Translations under genes and position numbers: made by a program
Notes under the pieces: generated by a model
Databases searched by the model: none
Told to the model about the DNA's origin: nothing
Seen by the model: only the letters and a program-made list of their open reading frames with translations
Part shown: one piece after another, positions 13,734 to 26,336 of the stretch
Layout of the letters: every line of letters starts with the position of its first letter
How positions within the stretch are numbered: position 1 is the stretch's first letter
Assembly (NCBI GenBank): GCA_037179335.1
Contig: JAKZHN010000005.1
Span: 1,612,001-1,676,000, forward strand
Direction of reading: 5' to 3'
Source of the DNA: Cyclaneusma minus
Lineage: Eukaryota > Ascomycota > Leotiomycetes > Marthamycetales > Marthamycetaceae
DNA: 64,000 nucleotides

Positions 13734-15029
13734 GCGGGATTTCGCCTATTTTGCTATTAGGCCGCGGTTAATATTGGATTTTATATTTTATAATATCCCA
13801 ATATTAGAAATAAAGCTATTTTTATTTTATTAAATAAAACTTTAATTTTTAGAACAAAGTAAATATAGTAATTAATGGAATTAATGCATTAATTATAATT
13901 AATGAAATATAATTATAAATTTAATAATAAAATATACTTCAATCTTATTTGGAACTATATATATAAAAACTATTAAATATAATAATTGAATTAATTAGGC
14001 GTTTAAATATATAAATAAAATAAGAAATTTCAAAATGTTTAATTAAAAATTAATAAAAATATTTTTATTTTTAATATAGCTAATTGGGCAATTATATTAT
14101 ATATATATATATATATATATATTATTTATATTATTATAAATAGTATATAATATTAATTTTTTAAAATATAGCTAAATATAGCAAAATCCGGCTAAAAAAG
14201 TATTGCAAAATTAAATAGAATTTTGCCAAACAGAATATTGCAAAGTTAAATATTTAATTTAAATTGCTTTTATTATTAATTTATTTAAAATTTAATATGC
14301 AGGCAAAAAGCAATTATATAGTATCAATATAAATATATATATATATTATATTTAAGCTTTTGTGCTAGGGGCTATTATTATTATTATAATAAATGTAATA
14401 TTGGCAATTTTTTAATTGTTAAATAATTGGATATATATAAAATATTATAGGGGTATAAAATAAAATGTATAAAATATAACAGTAATAGCGGAAAAATTGA
14501 ATTTTCTATAATTGGTTAAAAATTATAATTTATAATTTGAATTAATAATTTTCAATATAATTTTGCATTTTGTTTTTGGATATTACTTTTTTTTGGCAAT
14601 AAATAAAAAACAATATAAAAAACTAGCAATTTGGTATAAATATAGGAAAAAATTTAATTTAAATTTATATTCCGCTACTATAAATTATTTAACTTTTTAA
14701 GTATTAAATTATTATTTAATTTTATTATCTAAAATTTATATATTGTATATTGCAATTTACATATAAAAAAAGAAAAAAAAATTGCCAATTTAGAAAATAT
14801 AATGGCGTTTGGATTTTTCTATATTATTTTTATTTGGCTAAATGATAATATTAATTGCGTTTTTTATTAAAAAGCGGATTTTGTTGCTAATGCAAGCAAT
14901 TTCTGGTATATTAAGCAATCTTTTGCAGAATAAGCAGTTAAAATAATTATTATAAATAAAATAAATGCTTTTTTAGTAAAAATATTCTATATTTGCTTTT
15001 TATAGGCAGAGTTTAATAAAGATATTGCG

Positions 15030-15228
15030 GCATTTGTTTTTTAATATTTGACTGCGGCAAATATAAATTTAAAATTGCGGGATTTTTTTTTAATATTTGA
15101 CTGTAATAGCGGCAGGTATAAAACTGGGATTGCAAAGATACGTTTTTTAATATTTAATGACAGTAGGCATAAATTTGAAATTGCAAAAATATGCTTTTTA
15201 ATATTTGGCAGCGGCAAATATAAAATTG
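15030..15228 (+). repeat. Four imperfect tandem units, array A
   Basis: A phrase close to TTTTTTAATATTTG followed by a GC-richer start (GACTGCGGCAAATATAAA and variants) recurs four times, at about 15,036, 15,088, 15,150 and 15,208, giving units of roughly 50-62 nt. The array lies in the open plus-strand frame 15,048-15,449. Unit spacing is only partly conserved, so it may be a decayed coding repeat or a minisatellite. Confidence 0.6.
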
Positions 15229-15385
15229 TTTTTAAAATTTGCAAATCTTTTATAAATAGCAAGCTTGATTTTATAAATAACGCTTTATATAAAATTTGCA
15301 ATCTTTTTGCAAATAGCGAATTTGGCTTTATAAATAATATTTTATATAAAATTCGCAATTTCTTTGCGAATAGCAAATTTAATAT
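15229..15385 (-). repeat. Three imperfect tandem units, array B, open on both strands
   Basis: Immediately after array A, a second unit of about 57-60 nt recurs three times, each with a core like TTTATAAATAACGCTTTATATAAAATTTGCAATCTTTTTGC. The minus-strand frame 15,041-15,376 reads the array as repeated KSSLLFIKDLQIL / KPNSLFAKRLQILYK segments. The plus frame 15,048-15,449 is also open. Two open frames through an array this AT-rich is unusual, but composition alone may explain it. Confidence 0.6.
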
Positions 15386-18049
15386 AATGCATAATATTTT
15401 TGAATTTTTTATAAATGCTATTCTTAATATTTTTTTACATTGTTTTTGAAAATGGAATTTATTTTATTTATAAATTAATAAATATATAATGCATATTTGA
15501 TAATATTGGCCAATTTTATAATAAAATATTATTCTATTTAAATTTTAATGCCTTTAAGGATTTTTTTAATAATGTTTTTAATAAAAAGTATATTAGACTT
15601 TGCAGCGGGAAAGCTATAATTATTAGCGTTTTTGTAAATATATATATATAATTTTAATAGGCTATATTATTAAAAAAAGCAATATTATAAAAATAATTAA
15701 GCAATAATTTTTTTTGAAATTAAAAATTGCTATTAATGCAAGGCAGCTGAAATATAAATTACTAATAATATAATAATCATAAAAATTGGGCAATTAAAAA
15801 AAATGTAAACTAAGTATTTTAATGGCTTTGTTTATTAATTAATTTTTGGAAAAACTTTAACGTATATTTAATTATACTAAGCAGTTGTTTTTTTAATTGC
15901 AATTAGCTTTATATATAATATTGAAAAAAAAATTATAATAATATAAGCCGGGTTATTTTTACTATAAATTTTCTTATATTTAATATATTTGGTTACAAAA
16001 TAAATATATATTAATATATATGAATTTATTTATTTTTATTTAAATTCAATTTTTTTTCTATTTTCTTTTCGGTTTTGTTTTTAATTTAAATTTTTATATA
16101 ATTTAATAAAAAAACTCTTTGTACCAAAGCCTTATATATATTATATTTTGAAATATTGAATTTTTAAATTTAATTGTATTTGCAATTTCGATTTTTATTT
16201 ATATTATTAGCATAATTGGCTTTTATATTAATATATACCATTTGTTTTAATATCGAATCTGGAATATTTATAAATATTTTATATTTATTTTTAATTTTTT
16301 ATAATTTTTTCAAAAAGTTTTAATTAGGGAAAATTGCCCGCCACTACGCTTTTAGGACTTTTTAAAAAGTGAAATATATATGCTTATAAAAATTAATATT
16401 ATTAATATTATTTAAATTAATAATTTTCTATTTAAGCAATTGCATATTATACAAAGCGAATTGCTTAAAGCATTATTAAAAAAAATTAAAGGCTTTATTA
16501 ATATATATTATATTGGTATTGCTAATTTTTAATGTATTATAGCCTTTATAATTCTTGCGAAATTTATTTAGCAAATTACAATTAATTGGTATATTATAAT
16601 TTATATATTGCAAATTGTATTTATAATTCAAATTGGGCTGGCTATAAGTATAATTTAAACGATTTGGATTTTTTTAAATGCAATAAATATTTTATAAAGC
16701 AATAGATTTTTAAATTGCAATTTAAATTGCAAATATATATATTGCTTATATAGCAATTTAATTGGGTATAAATCCGTTTTTAAATAGTTTTTAAATATTA
16801 ATAGTTTTAAAATAATTTTAAATTTATTAATTGGTATAAATTAATATAAAATAAAAATGATTAATTAAATTTATATATTTTTTTTAATGCATTATATTAT
16901 TTGTTTAAAATTAATTTGATTATAATTTAATTTGCTAATTGCTTATATTTGTTTTAAAAAAATTAAAAATTTATATATGATAAAATTTATTTATAATAAA
17001 TATTTCGCAGCTATAATTTATTTTAAAAAAAATAGCGCAATACCTTTTTAGCAAAAAAATTAATATATTAATATATTATATTTAATACCAATTAATTGGT
17101 AATTCCAATATAAATTTAAATAATATATTGGAAAAAAGTATTAATAGGAATATAAATTTAAAAGCCCCAAAAAGCAATCTTTTTATATTTATTTATTAAT
17201 TATATTTAATTAAATTTTAATACAATAAACTTTTCGCGCGTTTATTTATTGTTTTTAGGGTATTAAGCTTTTATATTAAAAAAAGTATTTTATAAAATAA
17301 ATTTCTATAAAAATAATTTAAATTTAAATTTAAAATATTATATTTTAATCTTAAAAAAAGGTAATATATTTTATTATTTAAAATCCTTTTATATAGAAAT
17401 ATTTATATAAATATAGCTTACTATATTAAAAATTTAGTCCGCTAAAAAGCTTTTTTTGAATATAATTTTAAAAAGCGAGATTTGCCAATTTTCAGGCTTT
17501 TGAATTAAATTGGCGCATTAAATATATATATTTTTAAATTGCTTTAATATGCTAATTAATAATTATCTTATTTTCTTTTCAAAAAAAGGCTTTTATAATA
17601 TGTTTTTATTTTTTTCATTTTAATATAAATAAAAAATAATTTGGTATAAAACAGGGTTTTTATAATTTATAAAAACGCAATATTATAAATCCCAATATTT
17701 AATTTAATTTAAAAAAACGATTTGGCTGATTTTAATCTTTTATTATATTAAATTTTCGCGGATTTTATTATATATTTTGCCTTTATAAAACTATTGCTTA
17801 ATGCGGGCCCGCTGTAATTTCAGATTTATTTGGAGATATTTTATTTTTGCTATTTTAAATTGAAAAATAAAATAGTATATAAATATTAAAAGTATAAAAT
17901 TATTATTAATAAAAATTTTAAATACTAATTATTAGCATTTGCTGAATTTGGCAAAATTAAACTGAGTTAAAAAGAATTTAAATTTGTAATATAAATTTAT
18001 TATTTAATTTTTAATCAGAATATTTTGATAATATAATAATATTAAGATT

Positions 18050-18350
18050 AATGGCTATTATTAAAAGATTTTTTTTGGAATCGGCAAAATTAAGCTAAGC
18101 TGAATTAAGCTAAGCTAAATTAAATTTAAAATTGCAAATTGCTTGGTTTTTAAATATTATTATTAAAAAATAAAGATTCTAGTCCTTTAATTAATAGTTA
18201 TTATTAAAAGAATTTTTTTTGGAATTGGCAAAATTAAATTGAATTAAATTAAACTGAGCTAAATTAAACTAAATTAATTTAAGCTGAGCTGATTTAAATC
18301 AAGCTAAATAAAGCTTAAAATCGCAAACCGCTTGGTTTTTAAATATTATT
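18050..18350 (+). repeat. Direct repeat with internal AAGCTAAGCT-like words
   Basis: Two copies begin with TATTATTAAAAGA(A)TTTTTTTTGGAAT(C/T)GGCAAAATTAA (near 18,056 and 18,202) and end with TTGGTTTTTAAATATTATT. Between these anchors lies a variable number of short AAATTAAGCTAAGCT / AAACTGAGCT words, so copy 2 is longer. A weaker third start is seen near 17,945. Confidence 0.7.
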
Positions 18351-18370
18351 AATATAAAAAGTAAAAACTT

Positions 18371-18905
18371 TAACTTTTTCCCCGCTCTTTATAATATATT
18401 TTAAATAAAAAAAAACTATATATATTTAAAGCCTTTAATTAGTTAATTGTATATATATAATTTTTATATTATAAAATTTATCAATTATAGCATTTTAAAA
18501 CAATTATAGCATTTTAAAACAATTAAAACAAATGTGCTAGCGCCAAATTTATTTATTTTTTAATATGCAAAATAAATTTTTAGTTTTTTTTTGCTTTTTA
18601 TAATATATTTTAAATAGAGAAAATTATATAAATTTAAAGCCTTTAATTAATTAATTAATTATATATAATATTTATATTATAAAATATATTAATTATAATA
18701 TTGCAAAGCAATAAAAAAGCATTATATTGGTATTAAATTTATTTTTTAATATATATATAATAAATATTTCAGCTTTTTTCCCGCCCTTTATAATATATTT
18801 AATATATATATATATATATATATATAAAGCCTTTAATTAATTAATTATATATATATAATTTTTATATTATAAAATATATTAGTCATGGTATTATAAAGCA
18901 ATAAA
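18371..18905 (+). repeat. Three tandem copies of a ~190-205 nt unit at the left border
   Basis: Each copy contains TTTATAATATATTTTAAAT-like sequence, then AAAGCCTTTAATTA-TTAATT, a TATATA run, TTTATATTATAAAAT(A/T)TAT and a closing ATTATA/ATTTTAAA segment. Copies start at about 18,375, 18,585 and 18,771. The last one ends about 40 nt before the AT-rich block gives way to normal DNA, so the array forms the edge of the heterochromatic block. Confidence 0.7.
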
Positions 18906-18945
18906 ATGGCCAATATTGTGCATTTTGCAATTATGCTAAAGATTT

Positions 18946-19419
18946 TTGTATTTTTGTGTTCTTGCGCGGAAGTGCGAGTTTCCAGGCTAACTCGATTATG
19001 TTCTGCTTTACACAGCCAGCCCGGGCCTTTCAGTTAGGCGTTAGCCGGCTCCCTCTAACTGCAAAGCTTCGTGAGATCGCATAATTGCGTCCGACGTTGA
19101 TGTGGGAAAGTCTCGTAACACACGAAGATTTTTTCTGCTAGGGGAAGGAGTGTGTGGCCAGGTGGGTTATATTAAGACTCACTCCCTCCTCGACACATCG
19201 TGAGTTTGCTCTGCATACGTCTGCTTTCCTCGATCTCGATCTTGTACTACACCAGACGCATACTCCTATTCCTCCTCTCAGAACAAAGAACTCTCAGCTT
19301 TTATTGTCATTGTTCTCATACTCGAGCTTCAAACGTCACATCCGCACCGTCACTCTCCTATTCGAAGAATTCCAATAACAAAACCTCGTCTCCTCTCCAA
19401 CCACCTCAAATACATCGAG
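18946..19419 (+). other. Border segment and leader of the GRGGAGN gene
   Basis: GC content becomes normal within a few tens of bases. The second half is C/T-rich with CTC runs, as is common in fungal leaders just before a start codon. No reading frame here resembles a known protein; the frames at 19154-19378 and 19200-19703 overlap the real gene in other phases. Confidence 0.5.
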
Positions 19420-19863
19420 ATGTCCCGCTCCTACACCATCGCAGAGCCTCACCCCTCTCACCCCGAGCAAAAGCCCGTCCGCACCGGCCGAGGTGGCGCT
19501 GGCAACTACAGCACCACCGCCGGCTCCCTCTGGACCACCAAGTCCACGTCACCCTCCCGCGTACCTGCCGCACGCTCAACCAGCTCAACCGGTCGTGGCG
19601 GCGCAGGCAACATCGGTCCCAGCAAGGCCATCTCTCCCAGCTACTCTTTCTCCGAGGAGCTCGCTTTCCAACAGACTCGGGCAGAGAAGGAGCAGAAGGG
19701 TGACAACTTCCACATTGGCCGAGGCGGCGCTGGTAACTTGGTCAACTCCGCAAAGGTCGATGGCCAGAAACACCGACAGGGCAGCCTGAGCTCGACTGAG
19801 AGTGGGCGCAGTGTGCGAAGTGCTTGCAGTGGCATCATGGCGAGGATTCGATCGCGCTCGTGA
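19420..19863 (+). CDS. Small GRGGAGN-repeat protein (DUF3602 / Par32-like)
   Basis: A single-exon gene of 147 residues. Three perfect GRGGAGN heptads lie at residues 23-29, 58-64 and 100-106, separated by Ser/Thr/Pro-rich linkers. That is the signature of the fungal DUF3602 family. The yeast member Par32/Amu1 is a TORC1-responsive phosphoprotein that restrains ammonium transporters; whether this protein does the same is inference. No membrane segment or signal peptide is visible and the chain is predicted to be largely disordered. The start chosen is the first ATG in frame, preceded by a C/T-rich leader. It is the first gene after the AT-rich border, yet its codon use looks normal and shows no TAA/TAG decay. 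The C-terminus is Arg/Ser-rich and ends in RIRSRS. Confidence 0.85.
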   Translation: MSRSYTIAEPHPSHPEQKPVRTGRGGAGNYSTTAGSLWTTKSTSPSRVPAARSTSSTGRGGAGNIGPSKAISPSYSFSEELAFQQTRAEKEQKGDNFHIGRGGAGNLVNSAKVDGQKHRQGSLSSTESGRSVRSACSGIMARIRSRS

Positions 19864-21109
19864 GCAGCTGCATATATGCACGCTTCTCTTCATCAACCGG
19901 AGAAGGTGCCCCCGGATACTATCCCACCTCATCAGCGGGATTTCGTCCATTATGACCCTCGAGTCCGGCGTTCGTCAAGGTTGTTGGTGCTTCCGTCTGC
20001 GGTACGATGTGCATTTTACTGGGACCTCAGGCTCGAATAGAGAGACCTGGTCAACTTTTGATACCCTCAAGCGAAGCGACGGTGTTTGCTGCTAGCTTTG
20101 TTTTGATACTCAGGGCACAGGATTTGGGATGCGAAGGATCAAAAAAGTCATGGGTATGGGATTTTGGGCTTTACAGCATAGCGCGAATTGAAGAACTCTG
20201 GCAAGAAAAATGTTTAATGTCAATAGGCGAGACTTGGCAGAAGATGGAATAAACAGAACCTCATCACTCTTTCATATTTGTATCTCTTTTAATCATCTCT
20301 CAAACCGTGACATCAGAAACTTGATGCCTGTGGCCAAATCAAACGATTTCCCCCTGGACCCTGACTCGATCTACTGGTTTCTTCCGAGTTCGTTGGATTG
20401 CCTTCAATTTTTCAAAATCTTGAGCAAACAGCAAACACTATCAAATCACTTAGAAGTTCTAAACACTTGGAAGTTACACAATAGACGACTGTGACTTGTT
20501 GTAATCGTACAAGACCATTTTTTCTATCCATAGGTTTGCATCAACAGTACTCGAGTCTTGCCGCTTTTGGAATTCGGATTTCGCTCGCATCGTCATCCTG
20601 TTGATTCTCGAAGAGTTGAGAGTCCAAATAGACTTTGAAGTGCTCAGAATGACGCAGAAGTTTATGCAAAATACTTTTGAAATATCAGCAGAACTTGACC
20701 GAGCTATATGGAGAATTTTGGCCAATAATATGCATCAATAATCACACCGTTGGCTCACAGTTGTATGGTTTTAGGCCACGGCCACGTGACCGGTCTTGGC
20801 ACTAAGTGCATTGAAGACAATGTCGTCGGACCGGGTTCAAGCGAGAGGGACATGCCAAACCAGAATCTTGGTAGAACCAAGTAAACAGTACTATCCCTCG
20901 CAAAGAAGCTCCAGACTCCGACAACGCAAGCTTTGTCGACTCGAAACGACGGCTCTGCACACTTTCTACTCGCAGCGATCCTCAATTTGCGCGGTGATAG
21001 CGCTTGGTGGACCTAGCAGACAACGTCAAAGCGACCGCAAAAGCTCGACTTCCTGCTTGAAGCTTCGACTTCGCCTCCCGACGCTTCTCTAATCCTCAAC
21101 ACCGCGACC
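19864..21109. other. Intergenic: 3' region of DUF3602 gene and dnm1 promoter
   Basis: About 1.2 kb with only short overlapping frames in several phases, none resembling a protein family. It presumably holds the upstream gene's 3' UTR and the dnm1 promoter. A CACGTG word near 20,783 is a generic bHLH-type site and is not proof of regulation. Confidence 0.5.
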
Positions 21110-23758
21110 ATGGCTTCTCTGGGAGAGGATCTGCTCGGCATAGTGAACAAGTTGCAAGACTTGGTTTTCAACACCATTGGGAACGATTCCTTGGATCTGC
21201 CACAGATTGTATGTGTCCCTCGAATTCTCGCCCAGGAATGCTTTAGACTGGCTGTACTGACCCATGGCCTAGGTAGTTGTCGGTTCGCAATCTTCCGGAA
21301 AGTCGTCCGTCCTCGAGAACATCGTCGGCCGAGACTTTTTGCCTAGAGGAAGCGGCATTGTCACTAGAAGACCACTTATCCTACAACTCATCAACATCCC
21401 GAGCGAGGAGGATGCGCCAGAGGGAGATGAGGTCCATGTTCCACATACTGCTGCCTCCGTAGCTCAGCAGCCTGAATGGGCCGAATTCCATCATCGACCC
21501 GGCCAGCAGTACAGGGATTTTCAGGAGGTGAAGAGGGAGATTGAGAATGAAACCGCGAGGATAGCTGGAAACAATAAGGGCATCAACAGACAACCAATCA
21601 ACCTGAAGATCTACTCGCCCCATGTTCTCAGCTTGACGCTGGTGGATTTGCCCGGTCTGACAAAGGTAAAAATACTTTATATACATTGTGGAATTTGTTA
21701 TTGATTTATGGATTTTAGGTCCCTATTGGCGATCAACCTGGCGATATCGAGAAACAGACCCGAAACCTCATCTCAGAATACATCGCGAAGCCGAACAGTA
21801 TCATTCTTGCCGTCTCTCCAGCAAATGTTGATTTGGTAAACTCGGAAGCGTTGAAATTGGCCCGTCATGTTGACCCCCTGGGCAGGCGAACGATCGGTGT
21901 CCTTACGAAGATCGATCTTATGGACCACGGCACAAACGCTATGGATATTCTGTCAGGCCGCGTGTATCCATTGAAGCTCGGATTCATTGGTGTGGTAAAT
22001 CGGTCACAGCAGGATATTCAGGGGAACAAGTCACTTGCCGAAGCACTCAAGGCAGAGGCAGATTTCTTCAGACATCATCCCGCATACCGGAATATGGCGC
22101 AAAGATGTGGTACTCAGTATCTGGCTAAAACTCTCAACACGACCCTGATGCAACACATCCGCGAACGTCTTCCCGATATCAAAGCACGACTGAACACTCT
22201 TATGGGGCAGACGCAGCAAGAACTAGCTAGCTACGGAGACCAGCAATTCGCGGGCAAGGAGCACCGAGGATCGCTCATATTACAGCTTATGACTCGATTT
22301 GCCTCGTCATTCATATCATCCATCGACGGAACTTCGACGGAAATCTCAACCAAGGAATTGTGCGGAGGTGCCAGGATCTACTACATCTTCAACTCTGTCT
22401 TTGGTAATGCCCTGGAGACCATAGACCCAACTACCAACCTATCCGCTCTCGACATTCGCACAGCCATCCGTAACTCCACTGGTCCACGACCCAGTCTTTT
22501 CGTCCCAGAACTCGCCTTCGATCTCCTGGTGAAGCCCCAAATCAAACTTCTCGAAATTCCCAGTCAGCGATGTGTTGAGCTGGTCTATGAGGAACTCATC
22601 AAGATCTGCCACACATGCGGTTCTACCGAGCTCACCCGTTTCCCTAGACTTCAAGGCAAGCTCATCGAAGTAGTCTCTGACCTGCTTCGCGAACGCCTCG
22701 GTCCAGCATCCAGCTACGTCGAGTCCCTGATCTCCATCCAACGCGCCTACATCAACACTAACCACCCGAACTTCCTCGGCGCCGCAGCTGCTATGAGCAA
22801 TGTCGTAAACCAGAAGCAAGAGAGGGAGCGCCAAAAGCTGATCCAGGAAGAGCGCCAGAAGCGCGAGCGCAGGCGATTGAAAGAGCTTGGAGGTGTGAAT
22901 GGCGCCGAGACACCAGTCGAGGGTGAAGATGGGGACACAGTTGAGCAGCTGCCAAATCGCAAGCAGCAGCACCTTAGTCACAAAGCAGGACAGAGGAGCA
23001 GGAGTCCTACGGTGGGGCGAGACCAGAATGGTTCTGGCAGCATTGCATCAACGATGAACGGAATTAGAGCCGGAAGCCCGCCAAGATTCGGAGGCCAGAC
23101 ATCCGGAGCACGAGATTCTTTCCTCAACTACTTCTTTGGCAAGGAAGGCGGGATGCCAGGCGGTGCTGGGCAAGGACAAGGCTCCTCGTCTGCGCAAATG
23201 CACAACCCAAGTATGAACCGTCATGTGAGCCAGAGTCTGGAACCCAGTATTACGCAGAGCATCAGGCGGCAAGAGGAACGACCTGCGTCGCGGGCCTCTG
23301 TTCTGCCGCCTTCCAATGACGACTACGAGATGATCAACAACAGGGGACAGACCAAGGACTTCGACTACACATCGCCTTTCGTAAGCCTCCCCCTTCTACC
23401 CCTTTTATAAACAAGAATAAAGTGACAGTCACTAACAAACCCCCAGGGCGAGCGCAACGAGCCCGAACTCACCGACCGCGAAGCCATGGAAAGCGAGCTC
23501 ATTCGCGCCCTCATCAGCTCCTACTTCAACATCGTGCGCGAATCCATCGCCGACCAAGTCCCCAAAGCCGTCATGCATCTGCTCGTCAACCACTCCAAAG
23601 ACGTGGTGCAAAACCGCCTGGTCAGCGAGCTGTACAAGGAAGATTTGTTTGAGGAGCTGTTGTATGAGGATGATGCTGTTAAGCGGGAGCGCGAGAAGTG
23701 CGAGAAGCTGCTGAGGACGTACCGCGAGGCAGCCAAGATTGTGGGGGAGGTGCTGTGA
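21110..23758 (+). CDS. dnm1: Dynamin-related GTPase Dnm1 (mitochondrial/peroxisomal fission)
   Basis: Four exons (21110-21208, 21273-21665, 21719-23380, 23447-23758) encode 821 residues; the introns are 64, 53 and 66 nt with GT-AG ends. The N-terminal GTPase domain has the P-loop GSQSSGKS (37-44), DLPG (158-161) and TKID (227-230). The dynamin middle domain follows, then a low-complexity insert (about 550-710) rich in Q, R, S and G. The C-terminal GTPase effector domain (about 732-821) lies in the last exon. The start MASLGEDLLGIVNKLQDLVFNTIGNDSLDLPQI and the overall length match fungal Dnm1 (Drp1 orthologue) rather than Vps1. Dnm1 is a cytosolic protein that assembles on mitochondria and peroxisomes and constricts them with GTP hydrolysis. 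All key GTPase motifs are intact. The first intron falls directly before the P-loop. Confidence 0.95.
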
Positions 23759-24848
23759 GCTGGCTGAGAGAAGAGAAAAAAAGGGGGGAAAGGGGGGTAG
23801 GAAGACGGAAGGGACAAAGGGACTTGTACGAATTGTGAGGCTGTAGATTATTGAGACAAGGTGGTAAGGCCAATCTTTCTGGGAAAGGGGAGGTCTCGCT
23901 GGGGCGCGGACTGTTCTTTGCGTTTTGTGTTTTGGTAGCAATGCGATCGTGAAAGAAAGAGAAAGATTCAGTCTTGTATGCGAAGCTTGGCTCGACTGCA
24001 GCTCAGCTCAGTAGAAGGGACGGCGTGGCAGGTCTTCCAGGCATATCTGAGCCAGCCGCATGTTTCTTGTGTTTATGGCATGAAAAATCACGGATCTTTA
24101 TCGAATTCATTCAGCATCTCGCTCTTGAATATTCAGGGGTGTCCTATTCTCAGATACCGCTTGACCCTGGTACCTGGGTACATATACAAGTTTCTAGCAC
24201 GAGCTGACATCAAAGTACGACTTGGTTTGGTGGTCAGGGGTTATTCCACTTGGTTCTCTGGCTAGCAGGTTGGTCACCGCGAGTTATAATAACACTGGTT
24301 GCTCATTGTCGGGAGGCCATGGTTCGATCGAACCAAGAACTTTCTTTCTGCAATTGTTTTTTTTCTGGGCGCACTTTTTGTTTCGTTTTCCTTTTGAGGG
24401 GGAAGGGCTGGGAGAGAGAGAGGAGGAGGGAGGGCGGTGTGGGGAAGAGGGCGGATTTTACAAAAATCAATAGTCACTACTAGAAAACGTCTAGGCCAAG
24501 AGAAACAATTGATCTGGATTACTAGAGACGCTCTTGAGTTACTAGCAACGCTAATAAAGAGCAGTCTCCGACAGAGACATCTGCCAAATGCATTATAGTT
24601 ACCGACTTAGCCGCAAAACGGGCCTTCAGGGTATACATGCAGCAGATTCCTCGAACGCATTATTTGAGGCTTCACCCCGAAATTTTGAAAGTGGAGAAGA
24701 CCACAGACCCCTTAACGCCTCGCAAATGCAACAACTATGCCATGCCGCTAGAGAATGATGGACCTAATGGAGAGCAATGATACAGACGAAGACCTTTAGG
24801 GACTCCCACCCCGTTGAAAGACCCTGACAACACCTCAAGGCCGAACCG
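23759..24848. other. Convergent intergenic region between dnm1 and atg18
   Basis: The two genes' 3' ends face each other here. Just after the dnm1 stop there is an A/G-rich stretch, and a strong purine-rich tract lies at about 24,395-24,455 (GAGAGAGAGAGGAGGAGGG). The small frames at 24222-24483 come from this tract and its pyrimidine-rich neighbour and are not credible genes. Confidence 0.5.
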
Positions 24849-26336
24849 TCAGTCCATGGCAGACTGATCAAGCTTTTCGTCCGTTTGAAGAACCCTACCA
24901 TGATTACAGTATTAGCCAGCTGTCACAGACTCGGCAGATATAGGGTAACTCACGAATACTGCTTCAAAAGCACACCCTCGCCTCCATGCTCCATGTCAAT
25001 ATTGTAGACATAGAACCCTCCATCGCTGGTCACCACCATGACCTGCGGCGAGCTGCTACTCAGCGCCACAACGCTCCGCAACGGTCCAGCACTGGGACTA
25101 GCGCCAGGTCCCGACCGTGGGAGCTTGATGAAAGCGAAATCTCGCGTCGGCTCCCACATCTCAGTCACAGCCTGTGGAAGATAGTTGCCGACGACGCCGG
25201 CAACGCTCATCCCCATCATCTGCGAGGACCGCCGAAACATGCTTCCGAGCGTCCCGCTGTGTTTCCGTTGGGCTGGCGCGTCTGTGACTTCGCTTCCGGG
25301 CGAGGCACCGCCTCGAGGTGAGCCGTTTTCGCTGTCGTAGCTGCGAGCGCGGCCGCGCCAGATAGGGTCTGGAGAGCTGGGTGCTTCGACAGATCCGGGT
25401 CCTGAGGCGGCGGGGGCGCCGAGGCGGAATATGTGGACGGTGTCGGAGGTGGAGGAGACGCAGAGAAGGGTCGAGCTTAGGTTGAAGGACATGCTGTAGA
25501 TCGTGGAGGGATATGTTCCACGTCGGAACTGGTAGAGCTTCGTGCCTCGGGGGACCGCGAATACCCGAATAATGGTTCCTGTTTCTGAAGCTGTCGCCAA
25601 TAGTGTGCCGTCATTGTTGAGTGCTATGCTAGATAGCGGCGCACGATGCGCTTCAACTACGTTCACGGCTTTCAGTCCCACGGTGTCAAATATCATGACC
25701 TCCCCTGAAGTCGGGGGAACGTATGGTGAAAGGGGAGGGGCATGCGCCGGTCGCCTTTCCGCCTTGTCCTCTCGGGGTTTCGGTAAGGGGTACGATAGGT
25801 AGCAGTTTTCGGAGGAGGGTGACAGGGCGCAAATCGCGTTGGGATTCGGAGAGGTCGCGATCGTGTAAAGTAGGTTCATATTCGCGATGTCGTACAGGTA
25901 GATCTCCTCCTCCAGAACAACGGCCAGTCTTTTCCGATTTAAGCGGACCGCAAGAACGGCAGAGGGGAAAGTGAGTTCGCATATGATCGAGCATCTCTAG
26001 TCATAATTAGCAGGCTGGAAATGATGGTTCGGGGGCCTCTGTCGCAAGATGAAGGGCTCCGGGTATGGACGGACCTTTGTATTCTGGATCACCAGATGCC
26101 GTGGAGACAGGATGAGCGCAACCAAGGAGGTTGAAAACAACATCTCCACGATGGCCACATTGCCATCGTCGCTGGAAAAGGCTTTGGTGAAGGGTTCTGT
26201 GTGGTAGACCTGGAAACCCTTGGAGGTACCTGTCGCAATGCCGAGTCAGTCTTGCGACTCCAGCGATTTTTCAGTTTAACGTACCAACAGCCAGACAGCT
26301 ATGATCCTGGTTGAAAGTGACGAAGTTGAGAGACAT
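24849..26336 (-). CDS. atg18: Atg18, PROPPIN WD40 autophagy protein
   Basis: Four exons on the minus strand (26336-26285, 26229-26075, 25996-24954, 24894-24849) encode 431 residues; the introns are 55, 78 and 59 nt. It is a seven-bladed WD40-type beta-propeller protein. The diagnostic FRRG motif at residues 226-229 forms the two phosphoinositide pockets for PI3P and PI(3,5)P2. The N-terminus MSLNFVTFNQDHSCLAVGT and the end KQYSVLQTDEKLDQ are typical of Atg18. A long Ser/Pro/Gly-rich loop (about 265-345) replaces part of a later blade, as usual in filamentous fungi. Atg18 works with Atg2 at the phagophore edge and also on the vacuole. The last exon codes for only about 15 residues and would be missed if the reading frame were simply followed across its donor. 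Its start faces ppm2 across a shared promoter. Confidence 0.93.

Larger units (their letters stand above)
1..18945. other. AT-rich, RIP-like heterochromatic block (left)
   Basis: This block is overwhelmingly A and T, with TpA-rich words and very few intact reading frames. Where coding remains can be read, stops are almost all TAA or TAG at places where the family would carry CAA or CAG. That is what cytosine-to-thymine decay by RIP produces in Pezizomycotina. It holds a copia relic, several tandem arrays and two GC-normal islands, listed separately. Short open frames such as 868-1110, 3506-3703 and 11340-11624 have AT-driven composition (mostly I, K, L, F, N) and no recognisable domain, so I do not call them genes. 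The block ends abruptly near 18,945. Confidence 0.9.

Noticed and set aside
22439..22981. 180-codon minus-strand open frame
   Set aside because: It lies antisense inside the dynamin middle domain, whose plus-strand protein is highly conserved; the frame is a shadow.
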